DNA from: Planctomycetota bacterium | GTDB lineage: Bacteria; Planctomycetota; PUPC01; JACPCR01 | Direction: 5' to 3' | NCBI GenBank assembly: GCA_016179685.1 | Contig: JACPCR010000063.1 | Coordinates: 1 to 64,000 of the forward strand | DNA length: 64,000 nucleotides | In this document: piece by piece, positions 56,401 to 64,000 of the stretch | Layout: each line of letters starts with the position of its first letter | Position numbering within the stretch: position 1 is the first letter of the stretch | Program-made: the position numbers and the translations under genes | The notes under the pieces: model-generated | The model's input: only the letters and a program-made list of their open reading frames with translations | Database searches by the model: none | Told to the model about the DNA's origin: nothing

Positions 56401-57964
56401 GCTCCATCGCTGCGTTCCAGACGGTGTAGCGGCACTGCCGATCAAAGGCGAAAATGCCGTCGAAGCTGCTCTGGATCAGCCGCTCGGAGAATTCCTTCTC
56501 GCGCCGTATCTGCTCCTCCGCCCGCTTCCGGTCCGTGATGTCGGACGAGACGGCGATCGCCCCCAGAATCTGGCCCCGGGCGTCGTGGAGCGGCTCGACG
56601 TGGGACTGGAACGTCCGGCCCATCCAGGCGCTTTCATAGGTGGAGGACTCGCCGCGGAGCGCGGCCCGATGCGCCGCGATGGGCAGAAACTCCGGGTCCG
56701 AGGTCCGGAAAAATTCGAACAGGGTCAGGCCATGCACCTGGTCCGGCAGCAGGTGGATGCCCTCCAGCCCGGCCCCCTGACACGAGGTGAACCGCAGATC
56801 GGTGTCCGTGGTCCACAGCACCGCGGGCATCTGCTGGACCATGAGCCGGAGTCGGTCCGCACTCTCCTGCAGGGCCAGAAAGTCTCGGGTCCGCTGCAGC
56901 CCCTCGGCCACCAGGCCGGCGAAGGCCTGGAGGGTCTGAATGGCCTCGGGCGCGAACGCGTCCGCCTTCGTGCTGCTCACGCCCAGCGAGCCGATCCCCG
57001 GCAGAGGAATCTCGAGAATGGCCTGAACCTCAGGGGAAAGCCCCCCCGCGTCCCCCATCTGCGCGCGGGTCACCACCACGGGCCTCCCCGTCTCCCAGGC
57101 CTGCTGGACCCAGGGATATGCCGAGAGCGGGTGGTCCGCCAGGCTCGCATGCTCCTCGGCGAGCCAGCCCGTGCGGTACTGACCGGGCCGCGGCGACGGG
57201 AACTCGAAGCTCACGGACCGGACGGGGATGCCCAGGCTCGATACCGCCTCGATCCAGCGCTGCCGAAGCCGGCCGACGTCCTCGAGGCTTCGGACCGCCA
57301 CGACCCGATCGCGGAAACGGCCCATGGCCTCCTCGCGGCGAAGAGCGCCCTCCAGCGCCTGCTCCGCCTGCTTGCGCCGGGTGATCATCTCGACAAACAG
57401 GATGAGGCCCCCGATGCGCCCGTCCGCCTCGTGCCAGGGAAGGACCTCCCACCGCAGCCACTCCATCGTCCCGTCGCGACGCGCAAACGCATCCTCGTCG
57501 CAGACCTCCACGGCACCCGCCAGGCAGCGCTGGTGCACCTCTTTCCACCTCTCGGGAATCTCCGGGAAAACCTCATAATGGTTGCGGCCCGCCAGGTCAG
57601 CCTCTCCCAACCGGAAATCCTGGACCCACCGGCGGCTGTGAATGACGTAATTCATCTGCCGGTCGAGCATGGCGACCGGGACGGGGGCGTGCTGGATGAA
57701 CCGGCGGAGGGCCAGTTCGACGTGCAGGCGCTCGGCGATCTCGCGCTCGAGTTGCTGCTTCACCCGCAGGTGTACCAGGAGGAGCAGGATGGTGAAGAGG
57801 CCGATGGCGACGGAAAGGCAGCGCACCTCATGGAACGAACCGCCGCTCCAGGCCACGAAGTTCAAGAGCAGGGCAAGGAAGCAAATCGCGACGACCGCCC
57901 AGCCCAGCGGGCCGAAGGGCTTCCTCTCCGCCGGCTCAGGATTTCTTTGATCTCCCCTTGTCAT
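53489..57964 (-). CDS. Hybrid sensor histidine kinase with about seven PAS domains and a receiver
   Basis: A 1491-residue inner-membrane sensor. Two N-terminal membrane helices ([37 protein letters not shown]) are followed by seven PAS-like repeats starting near [82 protein letters not shown] and [17 protein letters not shown]-like segment sits after the first. The kinase has the H-box [16 protein letters not shown] (His near 1131), N-box [11 protein letters not shown] and G-boxes DTGTGMD and [11 protein letters not shown]. The receiver has [10 protein letters not shown] with the phospho-acceptor Asp. It ends 105 bases before the pseudopilin promoter's gene start. Signal and target are unknown. 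ATG at 57964 has AAGG seven bases upstream. Confidence 0.95.
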   Translation of the reverse strand: MTRGDQRNPEPAERKPFGPLGWAVVAICFLALLLNFVAWSGGSFHEVRCLSVAIGLFTILLLLVHLRVKQQLEREIAERLHVELALRRFIQHAPVPVAMLDRQMNYVIHSRRWVQDFRLGEADLAGRNHYEVFPEIPERWKEVHQRCLAGAVEVCDEDAFARRDGTMEWLRWEVLPWHEADGRIGGLILFVEMITRRKQAEQALEGALRREEAMGRFRDRVVAVRSLEDVGRLRQRWIEAVSSLGIPVRSVSFEFPSPRPGQYRTGWLAEEHASLADHPLSAYPWVQQAWETGRPVVVTRAQMGDAGGLSPEVQAILEIPLPGIGSLGVSSTKADAFAPEAIQTLQAFAGLVAEGLQRTRDFLALQESADRLRLMVQQMPAVLWTTDTDLRFTSCQGAGLEGIHLLPDQVHGLTLFEFFRTSDPEFLPIAAHRAALRGESSTYESAWMGRTFQSHVEPLHDARGQILGAIAVSSDITDRKRAEEQIRREKEFSERLIQSSFDGIFAFDRQCRYTVWNAAMEQMTGFRKEEVLGRSALEVFPSLGETGEDTFFHEALAGMTVVARDRPYVSPASGRRGFYEGYFSPLLNNEDDVQGGIAIIRDITERKRAEESLRETNQTLRALIQASPLAIISIDRDLRVTKWNSAAERIFGWSEKEVLGGPNPIVPEDRQEEYRSLVQVVMNGEGFSGVQVRRRRRDGTPIDVNLFTAPLRDAGDRIHGAVAIFEDVTEQRRKEEERKESEERFRKIFEEGPLGMAIFGLDYSLLRVNATLCQMVGYEEEELTRLALGGITHPEDIGRDLADMKRLVSGQVSRYRAEKRFIRKNREVIWVTVTYSMIRGSGGGPLYCLGMVEDITEHKRAEQALRETNQTLQTLIRASPLAILATDLHGLVTMWNPAAEQIFGWTAEEALGRLPPNVPREKDEEVSSLRESALWGNTFAGVEVRRQRKDGTTIDVSLSLAPLRDAREEIVGIVNILADITERKRVERELRESEERYRRFFEEDLSGAFISTPDGQLLACNPAFARIFGFESCEEATRYNMASLYPDPQARQAALDLLLSEKKLELYEAELRRRDGKPVHVIENVVGTFNEKGDLVGMKGYLFDISMRKRLQEELRHAQKMEAVGRLAGGVAHDFNNVLTAILGYSELLLARLGELDPMRMDVEEIRKAGERAAALTRQLLVFSRRQMIQPKVLDLNAVVGGAEPMFRRLVGETIDLVVVPAQGLWPVKADAGQIEQVLMNLVVNARDAMPRGGRLTIETTNVELDEAYADRHVSVKPGPHVLLAVTDTGTGMDAETLSHIFEPFFTTKEQGTGLGLSTVYGIVKQSGGNIWVYSEPGRGTSFKIYMTRVQEKPEEARTDTSRSPSPQGRETILLVEDEEVVRTLTREILKRNGYTVLDARHGGEALLICERYKDRIHLLVTDVVMPQMTGRELAERLLTLHAEMKVLYVSGYPDVAVVRQGVLDPDMAFLQKPFTPAALARKVRSVLDGD

Positions 57965-58090
57965 GCGCAACCTTCGAACGCAAGGCGTCGGAACTGGAAG
58001 AACGCGAAAGCGCTCCTTCCCTTCCGCTGTGGGATACTATTTTCTCCAAATTTTTCGTAAACTCCAAGTGTTATCCGTTATTCTCGCATC

Positions 58091-58124
58091 CCGGCTCAGA
58101 GGTGCGGGCGCACTTCTGAGCCGG
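58091..58124. repeat. 15-bp inverted repeat (hairpin family, GAAGTGC core) between divergent genes
   Basis: CCGGCTCAGAGGTGC, loop GGGC, GCACTTCTGAGCCGG; the only imperfection is a G-T pair. It lies between the divergent starts of the sensor kinase (57964) and the C45 peptidase (58148). Being divergent, it cannot be a simple terminator. Confidence 0.85.
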
Positions 58125-58147
58125 AAAACGAGATGGAGACCCGACCC

Positions 58148-59236
58148 ATGAGTCTGGTGGAAAATTCAAGCGCGGGTAGCCCGTCGACCCGTTACCGCGA
58201 GATCGAAGTGAGTGGCCGGCCGGCCGACATGGGACGCGCCATCGGCGAGGCCGCAAGGGAAGAAATTCGCGGCTTCGTCGAGGTCGCCGTCGAGCAGGTC
58301 AACAAGAGCGTGCGCGTCTCCCGGAGAAAGGCCCTCGAGGTGGCCGCATCCTGCGTCCCGCTCGTCGAGTCCTACGCCCCCGACATGCTGGCCGAACTGC
58401 GCGGAACGTCCGAATCCGCCGGCGTGTCCCTCGATGACCTCATGCTGCTGCAAGTCCGCAACCAGTTGAAGCCGGAAAAGGAGACGGGTTGCTCCGGCTT
58501 CTCCCTGTCGCCGCCGGTGAACGCCACTCGGCGTTCCTTCCTGGGCCAGAACTGGGACAACGATCCGGCCCTCGACGCCTTCAACGTGGTCCTGACGCGT
58601 CGTCCACGGGGAAAGCCGGCGCTGATGAACCTCACGCAGGCGGGTCTCATCGCCTACATCGGGTTGAACGAGGCGGGGATCGGCGTCTGTCTGAACACCC
58701 TGCCAGCGCCGAGCCGGGCGGTCGGCGTGCCGCACTATTTCACGGTCCGCGGCATCTACGAGGCCACGTCCCTCGTCGGCGCGGTCTCCGCCGTCCGACG
58801 CGCTCGCCGGGCCATACCCGCCAACATCCTGATGTCCACTCCCCAGGGGCCCGCCGATCTCGAAGTCACCATCGACGACGTTCACGTCCTCCGCGACCCG
58901 GGCAGCGGCATCGTGACGCATACGAACCACTGTGTGCACTCCGATCTCCTGCCCGTCAACCGCGATTTCCCGGAGCTGATCCAGTCGCATCCGCGCAAGA
59001 TTCGCCTGGATCAGCTCCTGGGGGAGGCTGGCCGGCCCCTCGCGCTCGAAACCCTGAAGGCCGCCTTGTCCGATCACCAGAACTATCCCCGGTCCATCTG
59101 CCGGCATCCGAATGACGACGCGGCCACCGGCTTCTGGCGAACCGTCTTCTCGGTCATCCTCGAGCCGGACGCGGGCCTCCTGCACGCGACCCGCGGGAAT
59201 CCCTGCCAAAAACCTTACGAGACCTACCGGCTTTAA
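58148..59236 (+). CDS. C45 family autoproteolytic acyltransferase/hydrolase-like protein (1)
   Basis: A 362-residue Ntn-hydrolase of the C45 family (acyl-CoA:6-aminopenicillanate acyltransferase-like). In family members the chain is cut just before a catalytic Cys that becomes the nucleophile; here the candidate is Cys115 in ETGCSGFSL. Other family blocks are GQNWDND, NEAGIGVCLNTLP, and HTNHCVHSDLLP. No signal peptide. I prefer the ATG at 58148, with GGAGA eight bases upstream, over the ATG at 58133. The substrate is not known; amide or acyl-homoserine type amides are plausible for the family. It is followed by the CehA-like gene on the same strand. Confidence 0.85.
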   Translation: MSLVENSSAGSPSTRYREIEVSGRPADMGRAIGEAAREEIRGFVEVAVEQVNKSVRVSRRKALEVAASCVPLVESYAPDMLAELRGTSESAGVSLDDLMLLQVRNQLKPEKETGCSGFSLSPPVNATRRSFLGQNWDNDPALDAFNVVLTRRPRGKPALMNLTQAGLIAYIGLNEAGIGVCLNTLPAPSRAVGVPHYFTVRGIYEATSLVGAVSAVRRARRAIPANILMSTPQGPADLEVTIDDVHVLRDPGSGIVTHTNHCVHSDLLPVNRDFPELIQSHPRKIRLDQLLGEAGRPLALETLKAALSDHQNYPRSICRHPNDDAATGFWRTVFSVILEPDAGLLHATRGNPCQKPYETYRL

Positions 59237-59275
59237 CCCGGATTTCTCATCCCGCCGGGATGAGAAATCCGGGTT
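59235..59275. repeat. 19-bp perfect inverted repeat at a stop codon
   Basis: AACCCGGATTTCTCATCCC, loop GCC, GGGATGAGAAATCCGGGTT. It begins inside the TAA stop of the C45 gene and ends 16 bases before the next start. The arms are unrelated in sequence to the GAAGTGC family but have the same architecture. No T-tract follows. Confidence 0.9.
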
Positions 59276-59291
59276 AAGAGGTAAAGCAGCC

Positions 59292-60752
59292 ATGGGACTA
59301 TTGCACGGAACGATCTTGGACGCGACGAGCGGAAGCCGGATCAACGCCAAAGTGCACGTCTTGAATGCGATGGGGAACTTCACGCACCCGGCCTCCGCGC
59401 TGCTGAAGCACGGGCCGGGTGTTCCCTTTTTCTTCTCGGACGGGGAATTCGAGGTCAAGGTGCCGCGCGGCCGCACCGACGTCCTGGTCGAGCGCGGCAC
59501 GGAATACGAGCCGGCCCGGCGGGTCGTCGAAGTCCCCGAAAACGGCCTGGTCGACGTCGAGATTCCCGTCCGGCGCTGGTATCTCCCCCAGGAGAGCCAC
59601 TGGTATCCCGGCAACACCCACATCCACTACGACGACAAGGAGACTCGGCCTGACGAGCGTCTGGCCGTGGATTGTTCCGTGGAGGGCTACAACGTGACGG
59701 TGGTGAGCGTGCTGGACCGCCGGCAGCTTCCGTACGCGAGCAACAAGTATCCCATCGGGGTGATGAACGAGTTCACCACGGCGCATCACGTCCTGGACAT
59801 CGGGGAAGAGAACCGCCACTACGGGGAAAAATCACCCTGGGGCATGGGTTACGGGCACGTCATGTTTCTGAACATCCGCAACCTGGTCCAGCCGGTGAGC
59901 CGCGGCCACATTTTGACGGCGCAGTTCGATCCGGACTATCCGCCGCTCTGCTTCTGCTGCGACGATGCCCGGGACCAGGGCGGCGTGGTCATCTGGTGTC
60001 ACAACGGGCGGGGGATGGAAGCGCCCGTCGCCGCCGCCCTGGGCAAGCTGGATGCCTTCAATCTTTTCGATCCGTTCTGGATGGACCCGGAGTACGACCT
60101 CTGGTACAAGTTGCTGAACTGCGGCCTGCGCCTGCCTGCATCGACGGGCACGGACTGGTTCGTCTGCTCCAACAACCGCGTCTACGTCAAGACGGAGCAG
60201 GGCTTCTCCTACGCCAACTGGATTCAGGGGATGAAGGCGGGTAAGAGTTACATCACCAACGGCCCGTCCCTCGATCTGAGGGTGGGCGACCGGGAGATGG
60301 GGGAGACGCTGGAGCTGGCGGGGAGCTCGAATCGCCGGCTCGAGGTGGAGGCGCGTTTCCTTTCGTGGTATCCGGTGGACCGGGTGGAGCTGGTGGTCAA
60401 CGGCGCGGTGGCGAGCGCGCAGACCTGGCCCGAGGGGGTGCGGGAGGGCACGCTCCGGCATGCCATCGAGGTCGGCGCGGATGGCTGGGTGGCCGCTCGC
60501 CTCTGGGGCAACGCACGCGACAGCTTCGGCCAGTCGGTCTACGCTCATACCAGCCCGGTCTATTTCCGATGCGGGGCAGCGCCGGCCGAACGCGCCGCTG
60601 CCGCTCGCTTTTTCCTCGACTCGATCGAGGAAGCGCTCCGGTGGATCGACACCTGGGGCCGTTACAACAATGACCAGCAGCGCCAGAACGTCAAGGACCT
60701 CTTCCGGCGCGGCCGCGAGGTCTACGCTGCCTTGGCGGTGCAACGGCCTTAA
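59292..60752 (+). CDS. CehA/McbA-type metallohydrolase (PHP superfamily)
   Basis: A 486-residue protein. The N-terminal ~105 residues look like a carboxypeptidase-regulatory-type beta domain (LHGTILDATSGSRINAKVHVL). The PHP-type metal-binding core follows with NTHIHYDDKETRPDERL, HVMFLNIRNL, VVIWCHNGRG and a terminal GTDWFVCSNNRVYV. The known members CehA and McbA hydrolyse carbamate and similar esters; most others are unassigned. In this neighbourhood, with C45 amidohydrolases on both sides, an amide or ester substrate is plausible. ATG at 59292, 16 bases after a hairpin. Length is usual. Confidence 0.87.
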   Translation: MGLLHGTILDATSGSRINAKVHVLNAMGNFTHPASALLKHGPGVPFFFSDGEFEVKVPRGRTDVLVERGTEYEPARRVVEVPENGLVDVEIPVRRWYLPQESHWYPGNTHIHYDDKETRPDERLAVDCSVEGYNVTVVSVLDRRQLPYASNKYPIGVMNEFTTAHHVLDIGEENRHYGEKSPWGMGYGHVMFLNIRNLVQPVSRGHILTAQFDPDYPPLCFCCDDARDQGGVVIWCHNGRGMEAPVAAALGKLDAFNLFDPFWMDPEYDLWYKLLNCGLRLPASTGTDWFVCSNNRVYVKTEQGFSYANWIQGMKAGKSYITNGPSLDLRVGDREMGETLELAGSSNRRLEVEARFLSWYPVDRVELVVNGAVASAQTWPEGVREGTLRHAIEVGADGWVAARLWGNARDSFGQSVYAHTSPVYFRCGAAPAERAAAARFFLDSIEEALRWIDTWGRYNNDQQRQNVKDLFRRGREVYAALAVQRP

Positions 60753-60794
60753 TAACCCCTGCGGGAGCGCATTCGCTCTTCCGCAGGCGCGGGT

Positions 60795-61009
60795 GTAACT
60801 TCTTAGCGAACATCCCTCTGCCGTCCTTCCCAAACTTGTCCTCCCGAAGGGGTCGCGTTGGGACTGCGGGAGGGACCTTCGATACAGGGCTCTATGGAGA
60901 CCTTCGCCTGTCATCACGGGGCGGCGCTTCGCTTGCCCTGGCTATTTCATTTCGCCCACTTCGGGTCTCTTTCAAGATAGTGAACAGGGAAGGTTCACTC
61001 CGTTCTTGC
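60795..61009 (+). mobile_element. MITE-like element, family B, copy 2
   Basis: A 215-bp non-coding element with left end GTAACTTCTTAGCG and a decayed right end (complement GCAAGAACGGAGTG). The flanks GCGCGGGT (60787-60794) and GCGTGGGC (61010-61017) match at 6 of 8 positions, like an old target duplication. The interior matches 42046-42261. The gap 60753-61016 holds nothing else. Confidence 0.7.
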
Positions 61010-61016
61010 GCGTGGG

Positions 61017-62072
61017 CTAAACCCGGTAGTGCTGATAGCGATGCCGGCAAGGCAGGCCGCGGGCAATGCGCATCTCGCGCCGCGCCGGCAAGAGGTAAAA
61101 GCTGTCCAGCGTCATGGACGTCCGGCCACGGACCAGGTGCTGGCAGAGGGTCATGCCGGGGGCCGCCGCGTGGTCTCGCAGCAGCGCTTCGGCCACCCGG
61201 CCGTCGATGCGGCCGCAATGAGCGCGGAGCAGGTCCGACATGCGCTTCGCCCTGGCGGCAGTATTCTTCCGCACCGTGGGGCGCGGCAGCTTCTGGCGCG
61301 TCAGCCAGCACGAGCGCACACATTCGTAATGGTTCGCCCGGCTGATCCAGGGCTTGGCCCGAGCCGTCTCGATCCGGCCCGGGAAGCCTTCAACCACCCA
61401 GACTTCGCCTTCGGCGTCCGCGAGAAGAAAGATGAAACTGCCGGCATGTTCGGTGGACCGCAGCAGTTCGAGGGCCTCGCGGCAGTTCCTCCGCGTCAGG
61501 AGGCCGGCGATCAGGGCATAGGTGGGGATGCCGACCCGCGGCCTGAGGCGCGGAAAGAGGCCGGAGCTGGTCCAGACGAGGCCCAGCCCGTGCTCGTTGA
61601 GGCCTGCCGCGGACCACAGGCCCGGATAGGCATAGGTCAGCGTCGCCGGCTGGCCTTCCGCCCGTGCTCGAAGAAGGGAAGACCACGGGTAGAGGGACGG
61701 AGACCAGTCCCAATTTTGACCGATCACGGGGTTGCCGTCGCAGGTGGCAGGTCCGGCCGCCCCGAACGCGGTGCAGCGCTTGAGATGCCCGATCTCCTCG
61801 TGCAGCAGAAGCAGGGTCACCTCCAGGATGGACCGGCCGGACCCTTCCGATACACCGAGGGCGAACTCCGAAACGGGGCGCTCCCACTGCCCCAGCCGGG
61901 CCCAGCAGCGCCGGGCGTAACGGAGACGGCTCGGCCTGGGCGGCACTTCCATGCGGAGGAAGGCCTCGATGGCCTCCGCATGGGCCTCGCCGTAGGCGCG
62001 GCCGCAGGCCCTGGGAGTCCCTTCCACGCACAGAAGGCTGTGCCGAGTCGAACATAACTCCGGGTTCTTCAT
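61017..62072 (-). CDS. C45 family autoproteolytic acyltransferase/hydrolase-like protein (2)
   Basis: A 351-residue second C45-type Ntn-hydrolase, convergent with the CehA-like gene. The likely nucleophile is Cys100 in HLKRCTAFG, followed by CDGNPVIGQNWDWSPSLYPW, the LWSAAGLNEHGLGLVWTS block, and WISRANHYECVRSC. It is only distantly similar to the C45 protein at 58148, so it is not a recent duplicate. No signal peptide. Its stop lies 8 bases from the MITE end. The ATG at 62072 begins the family-typical N-terminus. Confidence 0.85.
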   Translation of the reverse strand: MKNPELCSTRHSLLCVEGTPRACGRAYGEAHAEAIEAFLRMEVPPRPSRLRYARRCWARLGQWERPVSEFALGVSEGSGRSILEVTLLLLHEEIGHLKRCTAFGAAGPATCDGNPVIGQNWDWSPSLYPWSSLLRARAEGQPATLTYAYPGLWSAAGLNEHGLGLVWTSSGLFPRLRPRVGIPTYALIAGLLTRRNCREALELLRSTEHAGSFIFLLADAEGEVWVVEGFPGRIETARAKPWISRANHYECVRSCWLTRQKLPRPTVRKNTAARAKRMSDLLRAHCGRIDGRVAEALLRDHAAAPGMTLCQHLVRGRTSMTLDSFYLLPARREMRIARGLPCRHRYQHYRV

Positions 62073-62142
62073 GCCTTTATGGCATTTCTTCGTCTCAACG
62101 AAGGTCGCGCCCGAATGGCGCTGACTTGACGAACCTTTTTGA

Positions 62143-62184
62143 TATTTCTGTTCAGAAGTGCGGATGCACTTCTGAACAGAAATA
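62143..62184. repeat. 19-bp perfect inverted repeat at the 3' end of the RNase P RNA (hairpin family, GAAGTGC core)
   Basis: TATTTCTGTTCAGAAGTGC, loop GGAT, GCACTTCTGAACAGAAATA. It begins 4 bases beyond the RNA's 3' end and is followed, on the minus strand, by TCAAAAAGG with no T-tract. It may act as a terminator or protect the 3' end, and it also lies 71 bases upstream of the C45 gene start at 62072. Confidence 0.9.
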
Positions 62185-62188
62185 CTAA

Positions 62189-62557
62189 GTCCAGTGGGTC
62201 TGTAAGCCGAGTTCTGTCACCCGGTGATGCCGGGCCGGCGACCATTCATCTACGACTGCCGTTGCCAGCAGCCTCCAACGGCCTACCCGGGAGTCGAGCG
62301 AGGCGGGCCGCCTCTCCTCCCTTATTTGGCCTTTCTTCGGACGGGGTTTGCCGAGCCAGCCCGGTCACCCGGGCTGCTGGTGGGCTCTTACCCCACCGTT
62401 TCACCTTTACCGGCGGGCCCGAAGGCCAACCGGAAGTCTGTTCTCTGTGGCACTTTCCTGCCGGTTACCCGGAGTGGGCGTTACCCACCGTCCTGCCCTG
62501 CGAAGCTCGGACTTTCCTCCCCACGAACTGGGGCGGCCGCCCAACCCACTGGACCCG
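62189..62557 (-). ncRNA. rnpB: RNase P RNA (bacterial type A)
   Basis: The catalytic RNA of RNase P, which matures tRNA 5' ends. On the minus strand the 5' arm GTCCAGTGGGT pairs with the 3' end ACCCACTGGAC (helix P1). Conserved blocks in order are GAGGAAAGTCCGAGC, AGGGCAGGACGGTGGGTAAC, AGAGAACAGACTTCCGG, AAAGGTGAAACGGTGGGGTA, AAACCCC and AGATGAATGGTCGCC, then ACAGAACTCGGCTTACAGAC. About 369 nt, a usual length. Open frames across it on the plus strand are shadows. Exact ends are uncertain by a few bases. Confidence 0.97.
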
Positions 62558-62646
62558 CCTTATTCTAGCTTCTTCTTGACGGATTTCATGAAAATAGAGA
62601 CAATGGCGCATTGTTGGCCGCCGTGTCGATTCTTGGTCAGGTCTCG

Positions 62647-62826
62647 GTAACTGCTGAGTGATCGTCACCGGAGGCCTGTTTCTGTGAGTCCCGTAGGGAC
62701 GTCCGGAATGAGCCCAGGGCATCAGTTCGCCGAAGCCCCGCGAAGGCGAACGCAGCCCTGGGAAGGCAAAGCGCATCAACCACAAGAGTCCCGTAGGGAC
62801 GACAGAAGTTTTCGCTTAGCAATTAC
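62647..62826 (-). mobile_element. MITE-like element, family A, copy 3
   Basis: A 180-bp element in the opposite orientation to copies 1 and 2. On the plus strand it starts GTAACTGCTGAGTG and ends CGCTTAGCAATTAC, so its terminal inverted repeats match at 11 of 14 positions. A perfect 8-bp target duplication, AGGTCTCG, flanks it (62639-62646 and 62827-62834). The interior carries two GTCCCGTAGGGAC-type palindromes and the CCCAGGGC/GCCCTGGG hairpin. Confidence 0.92.
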
Positions 62827-62846
62827 AGGTCTCGAGACTCCCCATC

Positions 62847-63332
62847 ATGGAATGGAAAATCTCCCGGGCGCACGGGAAGTGCATGGTATGCCAGACGGTG
62901 CTGGAGGAAAACCAGTTCTATTATTCGGCCCTGACCGACGCGGGCGTTGAATTCGTCCGGAAAGACTTTTGCCTGGCCTGTTGGGGGAAACGGACCGAAG
63001 AGGTCTTCTCCTTCTGGAAATCCCGTGTTCCTCCGCGAGAGAAGGAGGCCCAGACCTTCGTGGATGACGAGGCGCTGATGGAATTCTTTCACCGGCTGGA
63101 ACCCGAGCAAGAGGCCTCCAAGGTTCATTTTCGTTACCTCCTCGGGCTGATGCTGATGCGGAAGAAACGGCTGAAGTTCGAGGACCTGGAGCGTGAGGAG
63201 GGGCGTGAATACCTCATCCTCCGGCAGCCGGGTGAAGAGGTGCGTTACCGGGTGCTCGACCCGAAGCTTTCACAAGACAAGCTGGACCAGCTCAAAGAGG
63301 AACTCAACCAGATTCTTTACCAAGAGGTTTGA
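62847..63332 (+). CDS. Small zinc-ribbon-like protein
   Basis: A 161-residue soluble protein. The N-terminal 50 residues carry two C-x2-C pairs (CMVC and CLAC) spaced by about 30 residues, a treble-clef or zinc-ribbon-like arrangement. The remainder is charged, with a likely C-terminal helix (SQDKLDQLKEELNQILYQEV) and an FRYLLGLMLMRKKRLKFED segment. I do not recognise a named family. The ATG at 62847 lies 12 bases beyond the MITE target duplication. The next small gene begins 5 bases after its stop, so they form an operon. Confidence 0.78.
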   Translation: MEWKISRAHGKCMVCQTVLEENQFYYSALTDAGVEFVRKDFCLACWGKRTEEVFSFWKSRVPPREKEAQTFVDDEALMEFFHRLEPEQEASKVHFRYLLGLMLMRKKRLKFEDLEREEGREYLILRQPGEEVRYRVLDPKLSQDKLDQLKEELNQILYQEV

Positions 63333-63337
63333 CGCCC

Positions 63338-63550
63338 ATGAAAGGAATGAAGATTGAGGAGCTTGCCTACCGTATAGCTGGGGAGACCCTGAACCTGCTT
63401 GAAGAGAAGTATCATTACCGCATCTCGGATGAGCACAAGAAAGGAATTCAGCGCGAGATTCGGGACAACCTGATGCGGTACATCAGCGAGGGGGCCGGGA
63501 GCACGTCGGCCGGCCAGGCCAAGTCCGCAACCTCCCAGACGAGTTCGTAA
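63338..63550 (+). CDS. Small helical protein, unknown
   Basis: A 70-residue protein (start ATG at 63338; a TTG at 63329 or an ATG at 63347 are alternatives). The N-terminal part is helical and charged (AYRIAGETLNLLEEKYHYRI) and the last 20 residues are Ser/Ala/Thr-rich (AGSTSAGQAKSATSQTSS). No domain is recognised. It starts 6 bases after the zinc-ribbon gene's stop. Confidence 0.6.
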   Translation: MKGMKIEELAYRIAGETLNLLEEKYHYRISDEHKKGIQREIRDNLMRYISEGAGSTSAGQAKSATSQTSS

Positions 63551-63636
63551 GAATTAGACCGTTTTGAGGGTTAAGGCAGGCGCTTGGCGTCTCCCTCGAG
63601 TGGTTCAAGCCCACAGTCCGGGACCGGCACAAGCCT

Positions 63637-64000
63637 ATGATGAAAATCGGCTTTTACACCTACCAGTACGTTGACATTGCCGACCTGCCGATCGTGGAGG
63701 TCATGGAAGCCATAGCCAAGGAAGGCTACGACGGCATCGATATCAGTGCGACCCGCGGGCGCGCCCAGGACCCTTCCCTTTTCCCGCAGGAAGACCGCCG
63801 GAGATACCGGGAGACGGCCGAGCGCCTCGGACTCGAAATCGAGGCCGTGGTCACCCACCTCCCGATGCTCGAGTCCGTCTGGAACGGCGACCCCATCAAC
63901 CTCCCAGGAGCGGTCGATCTCGCCGTAGACGTCGGAGCCCGGATTGTGACCGTCCATATCGGCAGCTTCAAGGAGACGGAACATCCCTTCGACCTGGCCT
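63637..64000 (+). CDS. Sugar phosphate isomerase/epimerase, 5' part (runs off the window)
   Basis: An open frame from ATG 63637 (or 63640) to the window end encodes at least 121 residues of a TIM-barrel sugar isomerase: MKIGFYTYQYVDIADLPI, AIAKEGYDGIDIS, TAERLGLEIEAVVTHLP, VDLAVDVGARIVTVHIG. The pattern matches the xylose-isomerase-like superfamily, the same class as 8645-9511, though the two are not close in sequence. The gap 63551-63636 has no gene. Confidence 0.82.
   Translation, partial: MMKIGFYTYQYVDIADLPIVEVMEAIAKEGYDGIDISATRGRAQDPSLFPQEDRRRYRETAERLGLEIEAVVTHLPMLESVWNGDPINLPGAVDLAVDVGARIVTVHIGSFKETEHPFDLA

Noticed and set aside
53468..58060. A 1530-codon plus-strand open frame
   Set aside because: It is the antisense of the sensor kinase. 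The minus strand has clear PAS, H-box, ATP-binding and receiver motifs; the plus frame has none and is Arg/Pro/Gly/His-rich, as expected of a GC-rich shadow frame.
62139..62579. Plus-strand open frames of 100-146 codons
   Set aside because: They cover the RNase P RNA, whose conserved blocks explain the sequence.
62465..62785. Small open frame reading PGLRSPSRGFGELMPW
   Set aside because: It is a translation of the family A MITE; the same reading appears at 9581-9700 and 16605-16750, and the flanking duplications show it is an inserted element, not a gene.
1..64000. tRNA genes
   Set aside because: I saw no cloverleaf pattern or T-loop GTTCRANYC in a suitable context in either strand, though a scan by eye can miss some.

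Overview
The window is a GC-rich bacterial chromosome segment (low-to-mid 60% GC by eye) with long genes, mixed strands and many non-coding dispersed repeats. The gene content includes DUF1559-like pseudopilins, paired DUF4139 proteins, a bacterial alpha-2-macroglobulin, a sulfatase, sugar-phosphate isomerases, C45 peptidases, a CehA/McbA metallohydrolase and an Smc. This mix suggests an uncultured member of the PVC superphylum or a neighbouring lineage (Planctomycetota, Verrucomicrobiota, Lentisphaerota, Hydrogenedentota or Sumerlaeota). That placement is inference from gene content; no 16S gene is present.

Layout. 1-9.5 kb (+): intergenic repeats, a glycyl-radical-enzyme activase, a GDPD-fold protein that has lost its catalytic residues, two DUF4139 envelope proteins, a frameshifted small secreted protein, a formylglycine sulfatase and a TIM-barrel sugar isomerase. 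9.7-19.5 kb (-): a 2118-residue alpha-2-macroglobulin, cobyrinate a,c-diamide synthase and an unknown protein. 19.6-24.1 kb (+): ThiE/TenI and Smc. 24.2-26.3 kb (-): DUF72 and a hydroxyacid-oxoacid transhydrogenase. 26.6-38.7 kb (+): a GT39-like membrane protein, then four consecutive secreted proteins of unknown function. One of the four is 1972 residues long and carries an apparently intact protein-kinase-like domain. A TolB-like propeller, a truncated GAF protein and a DUF488 protein follow.

39-46.4 kb (-): a desaturase, a ceramidase-like protein, an MFS-HEAT fusion and a GHL10-like glycosidase. 46.4-48.3 kb (+): a nucleosidase-like protein and an SPL-like radical SAM enzyme in an operon. 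48.5-58 kb (-): three paralogous giant pseudopilins with a PA14-like domain, a HEAT lipoprotein in the same cluster, and a sensor kinase with about seven PAS domains. 58-61 kb: two C45 peptidases flanking a CehA/McbA metallohydrolase. 62.2-62.6 kb (-): RNase P RNA. The right edge has a small zinc-ribbon protein, a short protein and the start of a second sugar isomerase.

The most striking non-coding content is of two kinds. First, five MITE-like elements (about 180 and 216 bp) end in GTAACTGCTGAG-type inverted repeats. Three of them have perfect 8-bp target duplications, which points to mobilisation by an IS66-like transposase that is absent here. Second, a family of long near-perfect hairpins sits only in intergenic positions; five of them share a covarying core, GYTCRGAAGTGCGGNYGCAC and its complement. 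The strongest candidate for an undescribed protein system is the 28.7-36.7 kb cluster around the secreted kinase-like giant.
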